DNA of 64,000 bases from Sisyra terminalis (lineage: Eukaryota > Arthropoda > Insecta > Neuroptera > Sisyridae): contig OY292275.1 in NCBI GenBank assembly GCA_958496175.1, positions 37,587,701 to 37,651,700 on the forward strand. Direction: 5' to 3'. The translations under genes were made by a program, and so were the position numbers. Position 1 is the stretch's first letter, and each line of letters starts with the position of its first letter. Shown piece by piece: positions 55,160 to 64,000 of this stretch. The notes under the pieces are model-generated. The model saw nothing but the letters and a program-made list of their open reading frames with translations. It searched no databases and was not told where the DNA came from.

Positions 55160-55332
55160 GTTATTTATAAATTACACATGGTACGTTAGTGGCTGAGGGA
55201 GAAGAAAGTATAGTTTTCTTGTTTCTATCATTTTTGAATACAAAGAAGGAATTATTTTGATTTTTTAATTTTTTAAAAGAAAGACCGGAATTGTCTAAAA
55301 TTTGGCTTACGTAACTTATACATGATCTATAT
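55160..55332. mobile_element. Possible relic of the TTAT-flanked MITE
   Basis: The left TTATTTATAAATTACACATG and right GCTTACGTAACTTATACATG resemble the ends of the element at 61206-61374, at the same spacing (about 170 bp). Heavily diverged. Confidence 0.3.
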
Positions 55333-56975
55333 TATAAAGACAAATAAATCTGCACTCAGGTACTTGATTCTACAAAAACAGATATGTTCTTAAATGTCTG
55401 AAATAAGCATTAAACTTCAAAGATATTGGACCATATATTTTGAAGTTAGCAAATTTTGAAAAAAATATTTTCAAATGTATATTCAAAAATGTTATTCTCT
55501 TAAGACAAACCTTACACTTGCTGCATTGCCTCAGCGAAAATATAGATTTTTGATTTTTCTACATAGTGAATAAAAAAAATAATAAAGTGAGGAAAATTTT
55601 CTTTCCTTTTTAACCTTACATGAAAGAAAAATTGAATTTCAAAACGTATCGAAACCTGTTCTTTGAAATACAACATTGAATATCTATATGAAGTGAACCT
55701 AAGGGAAAATAGTTCTTTTGTAGTAATATTTAGTACAGAAACAACACAATAGGGCATTTGAATTTTTTTTTTTTAAATTAAATCCAACTAACCATTAGTG
55801 ATATAAATTTTTATGATCTCTATTATTTCAATCAATTGATTGATATGGGTTCTTTTTTATAAGTTTCATATTTTTTTTTCTAAAATAAAACTTCAACGAA
55901 AATAAAAGGAACTTCCTCTCTTACGCAGTAGGAAAGTTTTTCCGTTTAAAGGAATTTGCAAACTTTATAGTTAAACCTGGTTTCTGTGAGTTTCGCGCGG
56001 ATAAGTTAATAAAGCATATTTGAAAGGATTTTTCTGTTCATTTTTCATTTCCTTTTCAACTACGTGCAAAAAGGTAAACTTCGTATAATAGAAAAGAGGA
56101 TTTTCACTGACTTTACAATTTAATGCATTTATAGAATATCATTGCTCGATATGAATTAATATTTCAGCGACAAAAGAATCATATTTCCATGTCATCGACT
56201 ATAAGAAAAATGTTTTCTATATTGGCTTTAGTAGAAGTAGGAAGATAGGTATTTATTGGAAAAAGTTAGAAAATAACCAAATTCACCATGCTACTAGCAA
56301 TATACAAGTGGAATTGAAAGAAGATACCTTTTAATAAGCGATTCGGAAAAGCACTGACTTGCAAACTAATAGCCTTTAACATCCGTTTAACTTTATTAAA
56401 TGTCTAGACTTTTATACTAAAAATAGGGACAATCCGATTATATGAAGATTCCAACTAAAATTAACGGAAATAAATAGAGGGATGCGCACGTATGAATGTA
56501 CATAATTTTAAAACGCACGTGACCAAAATTAATCCTTATTATAATAACCATAATAAGGCCACTAGACAGCTGTCGGTTTTAATTATTCTAAATATAGTTA
56601 TTCCAATCTCAATTTGTTAGCTGCTAAACCATATATTTTTCGCTTTTTTTGTTGTTTGTTGGAATATCAAGAACTGTACGCAACCATATTTCGCCCAGTT
56701 CAATTAACTTATCGTCAAAAAATATAAACTAATGCTTTAAGCCATCAAATCCCAACATTTCCAACCCTCATCCTTCAAGCGTGTATTGAAAACTGGAAGT
56801 CATCATTTTTTCGTTTGTTTTGTTATAAGTTACATTTACATTGGTTGAGGGATGAAAAACCATCTTTTTTCAAATCCCATTGCAACCATTGCAGAGATGA
56901 GAGGAAGAAATAGCCATTTCTAACTGTTGCACTCACACAAGCCACAAAAAGATCAGGGACTTTGGGACAATTACA
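55333..56975. other. AT-rich noncoding DNA
   Basis: Nothing recognised. Confidence 0.35.
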
Positions 56976-56984
56976 AATCAACCC

Positions 56985-57440
56985 TTGAAATTAGAGGGGT
57001 TCACTTTACCGTCAAAATGTATGGTGTATAGACAAATAATGTTCGATGAAATTGATCGATTTTACAGACAGCTCGATAGCCTGCGGGAATTGTGGCCGAA
57101 ACCGAGAGGTTGGGGTCGAAGAGAATGACGATAATGGAACGCTTGGCCAACCCTTATTTTAAGACCATATGCCCGTTTAACCCTCATCCACTTCCGGGCA
57201 AATATCATTTTTTTTCCTAACTTCATATTTATTAGACAAACCAATGTTGATAATTTTAAAATTTTCTGATTTTTTTTCCAGTTTTTCGCTGAATTAATTT
57301 GAAACGGAAGTCATAAATAATAAGAAGAAGGCCCTTTTATCCACTCAAGTCATAAAATGGCTCCGGGCATTAATTTATGATCGAATTCCCGTTTGCTCCT
57401 GCCCGAAGCTTTACAAACATCCGTTTCACCTGTTATATAT
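56985..57440. promoter_or_regulatory. GC-richer island with TCATAAA motifs; candidate regulatory DNA
   Basis: GACAGCTCGATAGCCTGCGG, GGCCGAAACCGAGAGGTTGG and GGGTCGAAGAGAATGACG lead into a part with AAGTCATAAATAA, AAGTCATAAAATGGC and TCCGGGCATTAATTTATGAT. Repeated TCATAAA/TTTATGA words are of posterior-Hox type. The reverse frame 57062-57244 has no domain. Function inferred only. Confidence 0.25.
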
Positions 57441-58464
57441 TAAAATTTTTAAAAAATATATCGAGATTTTCTCAGAGATCTTCTACTTGGGAAACTAGGA
57501 AAAAAATTTAGCACAAGGTTACGTTCTAATCCCACTTCATATGGTTTAAAGATGTTGAATTGCGTTTCGAAAATCGATTTTTCTTTCTATCTTAGAAAAG
57601 AATCAATGCATAAGACAAGGCTAAGAGCAATCAAAAAAGGCTCTTTCCTTCTTAAAACACTAGTCAAAAATATCAAATTACAAAAATGGGGGAGCCAAAA
57701 ATAAACTACGTCACTTAAAAGACATAAATGACACTTTTTACAATTCGTTTTTGGGAAGTTTTTCTTTTTTAAATACGCTCTCGGACAAAAATTACGAAAC
57801 AATGTTTGGATTCGTGACCTAGAAACAAGTATAAATTTCCAATTCAGAAGGAATCGAATTTCAATTTATTCGATCAATTTTACTCTGATTTATGCAAACA
57901 TTTCAATAGAATAAACATATTTTCATATGAGTCAAATCTTATTTACAATTCAAAGTCGTGGAAAAAAATAAAAATAATTTTATTAAAAAAACTGTAGAGA
58001 ATGACAAATTCTAATACTTATGCTTCTGAGAAACATTGCTTAATCTCAATATGTATCCAATATCCATTTTCAGGGCTAGCGGATATGAATATAGTGGATA
58101 GAAATACCATGTTTGAAATTTTCCAATACGAATGCTAATTTTTGAGGGTTTATCTTTCCTATCAACCAACTAACTATTTGGGCTCATTACATCTTGCCCG
58201 GTCTGTCCATTTTTAATAATAATAACTTAAATAAAGAACTAAGACTTCATTAATTTCTTATAATATATGTACGTTAAAATCAATTGACAAAAACAGAAAA
58301 AGCTATCTGGTTGATGTTCTTTTAATATCCGATATTTGTTGAATTATTGATTTTTCTATTACTCTTTTATAAACTTCCCATCATTAATTTTTGCAAGGAC
58401 ACAACATCTTTAAATTTAACAAATTCAATACTCAATCTATGAAAGACCGAAAGGGGAATTAAAA
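57441..58464. other. AT-rich noncoding DNA
   Basis: Nothing recognised. Confidence 0.35.
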
Positions 58465-58472
58465 GTCTATAC

Positions 58473-58625
58473 CAATGGTTCTTAACCGGGGTTTAATCGA
58501 ATCCCAGGAGTTTGGTGAGTCAGTCTTGCAGGTTCGGTGGATACCATGTTTAAATGTTTTTTTTCATTTTGTACGCCTACTTTTTGTATAAATATATACC
58601 TATGTTTTGAATTGATTCGCGCCCT
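58473..58625 (+). mobile_element. hAT family 1 left-end fragment
   Basis: CAATGGTTCTTAACCGGGG, TTTAATCGAATCCCAGGAG, TTTGGTGAGTCAG and GCAGGTTCGGTGG match the family. No right terminal repeat or partner for the left flank GTCTATAC was found. Confidence 0.7.
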
Positions 58626-58807
58626 TCACGTCTTTAAGTAACCGCTGTTATTTTGGAATTTTTCGGGATCACGATGTTTTTTCTTTTGACTATCAAACAT
58701 GTATAAAGATTTCACGTTTGTAGATAAAAGCGAAGGGAGATTTATATAGAAGTTCAATTATGTGTTGAAAATATAGACAAAATTTGGGCTAACATGTCGG
58801 TAAATCC

Positions 58808-58911
58808 CAGAGATTCTGTTAACCGACCGCTAGTTGTGGCTGTACAGAATTACGTTTGACCAAAGCTAATTTTGTACAGCGCCAACTAGCGGTCGGCTAA
58901 CAGAAGCTCTG
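58808..58911. mobile_element. Near-perfect palindromic MITE (104 bp)
   Basis: The arms CAGAGATTCTGTTAACCGAC...CGCTAGTTGTGGCTGTACAG and CTGTTAGCCGACCGCTAGTT-type partner (right arm, inverted) pair over about 45 bp with few mismatches around a loop of roughly 14 bp. The CAGAG...CTCTG tips recall hAT ends, but the flanking 8-mers (GTAAATCC, AGCTTCTA) do not match. Confidence 0.7.
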
Positions 58912-59640
58912 AGCTTCTATGTAAGCTTTTCTTCTCTGGTAGACAATGTTGTGTAATATTACGTCAAAAGATCATCAACAAACACATTTTTCTACATTCT
59001 GAGATCATTATAAAGGTATGTATTTATTGATTTACTAGCTAATATCCACTATTTTTGTATAGGGCCAACAAAAATGTCGTTTCATATGTTCAAAATTCAT
59101 CCCCTATACTTATTAATTTCTCAAATACGAGAATCATTTCATGTTTGATATTTTTTCAGCAACGTTTTGACGATTTTTCTAGACAGTCTCGATTTAAGGT
59201 GATCTAAAGGGATAATTTCCAGGATTCAACTGTGCAAATTGATGGAGTAGACTTTTAAGTATAGTTTAACACGTGTATTATTTACTTTAATTAAAGAAAA
59301 TTGGACAATATCAAATTAGTTATGAGAAACTTGAAATTATTATCTACTTAATATTATTACCAAAATTGTCTAGTTTCCCGCAATGAATATATTTCTTTGT
59401 TATTTAAATTTGGCAATTCTAAATAACGTTATGTTTTGTATTTAAATTTTTATAAATGTATGTAAATTATAAAATTGTAAACTGTAAGAAAAATTTAAGT
59501 ATTATTTAAAAAAATTAAAAATCGTTAAAAGTAGATTCTTATCGTTCTTATCGGCTATGCTACACTAGCGTCATCATTATTTGCTAGACGTAAGTAAACT
59601 TTTTGGAGGAAATAAAAATTAACATTGAGGAATCCTTCCG
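58912..59640. other. AT-rich noncoding DNA
   Basis: Nothing recognised. Confidence 0.35.
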
Positions 59641-59643
59641 TGG

Positions 59644-59759
59644 ACCAATTTTCAATATTTCTCGATTTACGGGTTTTAATTAACTCTAAAGTTGCTAAAA
59701 ACATAAAAACCTTGGTAGTTATAAAATGACGATAAATAACAACAGCAAATAAAAAAAAA
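59644..59759 (+). mobile_element. 5'-truncated SINE
   Basis: Only the body is left: ACCAATTTTCAATATTTCTC, GATTTACGGGTTTTAATTAA, CTCTAAAGTTGCTAAAAAC, GTTATAAAATGACG and AAATAACAACAGCAAAT, then A's. Both Pol III boxes are absent. No clear target duplication. Confidence 0.8.
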
Positions 59760-60215
59760 TAGTTCGAGGAAAAAGATAGTTCGTATCCACAAATTAATGA
59801 AATTAGAAATGGAAGTAAATATTTCAACGCAGACTTTAATATTAGATCAAAGTGTTTTTAACGTTCAGAATGAAACTTTTAAAACGCAAAAGCAAATATT
59901 TGTCGAATAATATGGCGTCTTTATATCTCAATATTTTTGTCATTTTCATACAAATTACACATAAAATAATAACTTTTATGAAATGTAATATTTGGTACAT
60001 AGTAAAATTCCACTAGAAAGCACCGTTCTCAAAGAGAAAAACTTTAAAGTTGAAACGGATACAGCACACATCGCGTATTTAAATTAAATTGTGACAAATG
60101 TCTATTTCTTTTCCTTTCCGAAATTTCTTTTCTGCTTTCGTTTCTTTTTTTTTCACCGAAACTGGAAAAAGTTTTTTCAAAGTTACTGATGCATAATTCA
60201 TTTCTATCGAAGGCA
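59760..60215. other. AT-rich noncoding DNA
   Basis: Nothing recognised. Confidence 0.35.
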
Positions 60216-60217
60216 CA

Positions 60218-60500
60218 TCTTGGATCATCCCAGATGATAACATTTATGAAAAATAGGGAATATAGCCGGGATTAAAGTGTGAGCGAAGATTGGGGAAACG
60301 AAGGAAGGGGGGACAACTCAAAATAATTTCTCTGGGGATATCGATATGGAATCAATAGACATATCGAGCCCTAAGAATAGATGGAGAAACGAAAACAGTT
60401 CAATAAGTTTAATGTGATCAAGTATAAATTTTGAGAAGGCCCCAAAAGACAATTGGGAAGATAAGAAATAACGTGGAACGATTAACTTCGGTTAAACAAA
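60218..60500. promoter_or_regulatory. GC-richer purine-rich island; candidate regulatory DNA
   Basis: It contains TTGGATCATCCCAGATGATA, TAGCCGGGATTAAAGTGTGA, GAAGGAAGGGGGGAC and GGGGATATCGATATGGAATC. Non-repetitive, without transposon ends or coding domain. Weak inference. Confidence 0.18.
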
Positions 60501-61200
60501 GTGAGAATAAATCAATATTGATAATAGAAATTTTAGGTTGAGAAAATTTCCTTGTTTCGACAGTAAATACATAAATTAGGTTGTAACGCTCTGAACGTTT
60601 CTATTTTTAACATCGAAATTGGTTAAAAAAAATCTTAAGCAACATTTAGTAACTGATACATATTTTACTTTAATATTTATTTTTAAAAAAAAGGAATAAA
60701 AACACAACTATCAATTCACAGCAAACTTAATTGGCAATAATTTACAAAATTTTAGCATATTATGAGAGCGTAATATACTTTTTCAATAAGTAATAAATTT
60801 TCGTTACCCGGAAAGTTATTTATTTCACATTTATATACTTCTGGCATTTATAGTTCCCAACCAAATTGAACAAATATTTACGTAATTAATACATCAATTA
60901 ATTTTTTTCAGTAAAAACTGATTTAACTCCTTAGTATTTTACCCCGCTCCAATTCAAGTATTGCTCGTTAAACTCCAAATTTTATAAAAAAAAACGACAC
61001 GGACAAACTGCATTGATTTGCATTAAATTGTTCAGTACATTATTATAATTCAGTTAATTTTTTACCAAAAAAGCGTTCAATTTAATCCTAAGTTTCTTTC
61101 GTCTAACATTTAACTACATATTATAACTGCAGTTGATATAACTTTTTTCTTATTCTCTTATTTTTTTCTTAATTTTGAGTGTTTTAAGATTCCTTCCATT
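60501..61200. other. AT-rich noncoding DNA
   Basis: Nothing recognised. Confidence 0.35.
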
Positions 61201-61205
61201 CTTAT

Positions 61206-61374
61206 AAGGGACCATTTATAAATTACGTAAGGTATTTGGGGAGAGGATCATCAATTTCTTACGTCTCCTATTTTTACTTGTAAAAAGAATATTCTTTGGT
61301 TTTACCAGTGGGAGGGAGGTCTAGAAAAGGTTAAATTTTCCGAACGTAATTTATGAATAACCTTTTATTAAATT
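61206..61374. mobile_element. MITE with 25-bp terminal inverted repeats (169 bp)
   Basis: The left AAGGGACCATTTATAAATTA(CGTAAGG) and right (CGAACGTAA)TTTATGAATAACCTT are inverted repeats. TTAT occurs outside both ends (61202-61205, 61375-61378). Internal GGGGAGAGGATC and GGGAGGGAGGTC are typical of a widespread insect repeat of this shape. No coding. Confidence 0.65.
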
Positions 61375-61378
61375 TTTA

Positions 61379-61955
61379 TAAATTCATTCTAGTCCGACCA
61401 TATAACTCTTATTGTTTGATGATAAAAACAACCTCTATCCTCTGAACTATGTTATATTCCGCGGCAATGACAGCAGCTTGGCTGAAACCGCTCATCGCAT
61501 TAAATTTCGGCAATTTTTGAGGTATGGGAAAAATCTTTTGGACCACCACTTTGGCGACCATTATTATAAGGTGTACCGGAAAATAATATCGTTTTTAAAC
61601 CAATAGCCATTCAATTGCCATTTATCTGCTTATAAGTTATATCAAAATGTTACTAAAGACATTTTATAATTAGAGTAATTTATCAACTTAGGAAAAGTTA
61701 CAAAATATCTTTTATTCCGAAATCTATATTGAAATGATAGGACCAAAACCCCGAAAGAATATAAATTCGGTATTGTATGTTCATCGAGTTTCACATAATA
61801 GCAACGCAAAGTTATTACTAAAAACATATTCAATGTTTATTTAAGTGCATTAGATGTTCATTAATGTCAAATGAGTTTTCTTAAGTTCAAATTCGATCAT
61901 TTTCATTTCTCCAACTGGTACCAACGAAATATGACAAAAAATTCAACCAATAAAA
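61379..61955. other. Mostly AT-rich noncoding DNA
   Basis: A mixed-composition stretch at 61430-61600 (CCGCGGCAATGACAGCAGC, TGGACCACCACTTTGGCGAC) carries a forward frame of 64 codons (61412-61606) without a recognised domain. It is a possible exon or constrained site, unproven. Confidence 0.25.
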
Positions 61956-61959
61956 GTTA

Positions 61960-62180
61960 AGGGGGGAAATGGTGCCAAATATATGCCAGAAAGTCGAAGA
62001 GCTGTCAAATAATTCCAATCAATCTTAATCGATCGACCAAATATCCAAAGGAGTCCAAAAACTGTTAAGCAATAAAATTCTATGTTGCAACACGGTAATG
62101 CAAGACTCCTCTGCAGAAGAAAAGCTCTGGAAAAAAAAACAATTAATTAAAGCGGAGGTGATATTGCCGTACCCACTAAA
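61960..62180. promoter_or_regulatory. Possible regulatory block
   Basis: Distinctive non-repetitive words: ATGCCAGAAAGTCGAAGAGC, CTTAATCGATCGACCAAATA, CAATTAATTAAAGCGGAGGT. One TAATTA site. Weak evidence. Confidence 0.15.
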
Positions 62181-63075
62181 ACCGTCCAAAGTTTTATCAT
62201 CGGATTTGTATTTATTTCAATCGTTACCACTTTTACTAAGTGGTAAAAAATGGAAAGCCTAAGTCATGTTCGAAATGTAATATTTTGATACTGTCCTTAG
62301 TAATAAATTGATTTTTCCTAATATGGAATAAAAATTTGCACACTAGATGTCAAAACGTTGATGGCGTTGGTGGCCTCATGCGCTATGTGACGTATCCAGA
62401 AGAAATTCGTACATATCTTCAGACTAATTCAAATTTCAAAATTCTTCGTATGACGTCATTTTTTTTCTAATGGAGCAACCTGTGCAATTTATAAACTCTG
62501 GATACTATCGAGGCTGATCATTGATTCAAAATCAATAGTTGTAACAAAATTCTGTGTTTTAATTATATATTGAAAAAACAACAATACTTTCCGATATCCC
62601 TATTATACACCACTTGCCTGGCGAGGTCAAGCTTCACCCATTTGAGAATATTTTTGAAAATTAAAAGATAAACTCAATTCATCCCGAAATGAATTCTTTG
62701 AGTTTGTTGAAAATATGTCTGATGTTTTTATGAAAAAAAAATTATGAAAAAGTTTATTGGTTAAAATATAAAAGCAAGAAAATGGTATAATAAATCATGT
62801 TAATGTGTCTCATACTTTTAGAAACCGTCCCAAAGAAATTTAAATAATATATTAATCTATTGAAGAAATATTCAAAATAGCTTTAAATTTTAAAATTATA
62901 CACCCTTCTTATTTAAAATTTTCCCTTAACACAGTCTTGTAATACTACAATTTTGTCAGCGTAATTATAATTCATCCCTTGTATTCTCATAGTCATTGTT
63001 TTCTATTAGTTCTATTAGTTCTATTGTTTTATTTTTTGTAGATGTTAGATATATCTATGAACAAAATGCATAAAC
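62181..63075. other. AT-rich noncoding DNA
   Basis: It contains TGACGTCA at 62451-62458 and a small tandem (AGTTCTATT, three units near 63005). No genes seen. Confidence 0.35.
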
Positions 63076-63080
63076 TTTAG

Positions 63081-63269
63081 ATGTTTGTCGCAGGTGCATT
63101 GTTTTCTCTTCTTCTCATTCTGTCTATTCCATACAGTTTACAATTTCATGAGGGCGTTAATGAGAAACACATGGACGTCGAGAAACTAAATCTCTCCCGA
63201 ACGAATCACGTGGATCACGTTCAGATCCAACAAAGAAATCTTGAAAATAGAAACGAAAAGGAAAAATAA
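63081..63269 (+). CDS. Candidate short secreted-protein ORF or terminal exon
   Basis: A 62-codon frame starts MFVAGALFSLLLILSIPYSL, a clear hydrophobic signal-peptide-like segment of about 18 residues. A polar, charged remainder follows (QFHEGVNEKHMDVEKLNL, then RTNHVDHVQIQQ, ending NRNEKEK). A polypyrimidine tract and AG at about 63025-63041, and a TCGCAG at 63088-63093, could serve as splice acceptors. The block is richer in GC and CpG than its flanks, which favours a real function. No family is recognised, no dibasic-processed peptide stands out, and upstream exons were not found. Chance remains possible. Confidence 0.3.
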   Translation: MFVAGALFSLLLILSIPYSLQFHEGVNEKHMDVEKLNLSRTNHVDHVQIQQRNLENRNEKEK

Positions 63270-64000
63270 AAAATCGTCCAATGAAATTAACTGTCGTCTA
63301 AACTTTCTTCCGTTTCCGATACATTTTTTTTTCGTGTAAATATTGACACAAATTAATAATTGAAATCGTCATTTGATTAGAAATACGAGCAAGCTAATGA
63401 ACATGATTTTCCCATTCCTCGTTATATCAACCTTCTCACCAATCCTCCGATTAATGTTTGTATATTGTGATTACAAAAGGAAAAAAATTGGAACGAACAA
63501 AGAAAGTCAATAAATAACACGATTAATTAAATTAACGCTCCACGAACAAACATAAACACCATTTTTAAAATGAGAAAAAAATTGATTTTAATTTAGATTC
63601 AGGTCCTCCCTACTCCACAACGCCTCTTTTCAGGCAAAAAAAAACAATTTGAAGAAGTCATTATAGTGTTCATTCAGTAATTAAAGTCTCGTTTTAAATA
63701 AATGTATCAGTAATTGATCAATAATTTACCAATTTAAGACGAAAATGAGGCCAATGAGAAATTACTAATTGCACCTATTCTTAAGTTAACAAAGTTTAAG
63801 TTTTTACCTTCTGGTCTCTTTTTTTTATTCTCGAAACCAACTAACAATCAATTCCTTCTTATCAAAACTTTAATACACACAAATACCTAATCCACCCGCG
63901 TACTCTTCGACTTACGTTTTTATATCCTGTTGAAATAAATCGTCTGTCTCATTCAATTTACGTAATAATTAGCGACAACATATAATTAATTGTGACAAGT
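63270..64000. other. AT-rich noncoding DNA
   Basis: Nothing recognised. Confidence 0.35.

Noticed and set aside
59555..59827. 90-codon reverse frame as a gene
   Set aside because: It overlaps the truncated SINE at 59644-59759 on the opposite strand and has no domain.

Overview
The window is an AT-rich (about 70% A+T by eye) stretch of eukaryotic, probably insect, nuclear DNA. This rests on the lack of bacterial-style dense open reading frames, a tRNA-derived SINE family with target-site duplications, many miniature hAT elements with 8-bp target duplications, LINE fragments with an RNase H domain, and a pogo-type element with a Psq-type helix-turn-helix. I could not place the species. No convincing host protein-coding gene, rRNA or true tRNA gene is visible. 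The window is best read as intergenic or intronic DNA, filled with decayed transposable elements and a few GC-richer islands that may be cis-regulatory or contain exons.

Layout. 1-12 kb: mostly featureless AT-rich DNA, with SINE copies at 3.5 and 6.0 kb (the second inside a LINE 3' end), a CpG-rich island at 8.7-9.4 kb and a cluster of Harbinger-like MITEs at 10.8-11.2 kb. 12-23 kb: a GC-richer island at 13 kb, four hAT miniatures (14.6, 15.4, 21.0, 21.9 kb), a possible RTE-like LINE tail with a SINE beside it (17.8-18.3 kb), a THAP-like fragment (18.9 kb) and a palindromic repeat (20.5 kb). 23-36 kb: a dispersed repeat family (22.9, 23.7, 27.1 kb), a short SINE with a perfect target duplication (26.2 kb), an island at 28.8 kb, a 542-bp hAT element with perfect target duplications (30.0 kb) next to a full SINE (30.6 kb), an RTE-like LINE scrap (33.2 kb), a 628-bp hAT element (34.5 kb), and a homeodomain-site cluster at 35.8 kb. 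36-48 kb: hAT and SINE pieces, a reverse-strand LINE 3' end (40.1-40.9 kb), palindromic repeat DNA (42.4-43 kb), and a LINE RNase H fragment split by a 1.4-kb pogo-like transposon (45.3-47.0 kb), followed by another RNase H fragment (47.2 kb). 48-64 kb: regulatory-looking islands (49.4, 52.7, 57.1, 60.3 and 62.0 kb), several foldback elements (50.0, 54.2-55.1, 58.8 kb), further hAT, Harbinger and TTAT-flanked MITEs, and a short signal-peptide-like reading frame at 63.1 kb.

How the parts relate. The SINEs have TSDs and A-rich or AATAA-type tails as expected for LINE-driven retroposition. The LINE remnants, at least two of them sharing 3'-end homology, are a plausible but unproven source of that machinery. 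The hAT, Harbinger-like and pogo-like pieces are almost all non-autonomous and would have depended on transposases coded elsewhere. Nesting (SINE in LINE, pogo-like in LINE) gives a relative insertion order.
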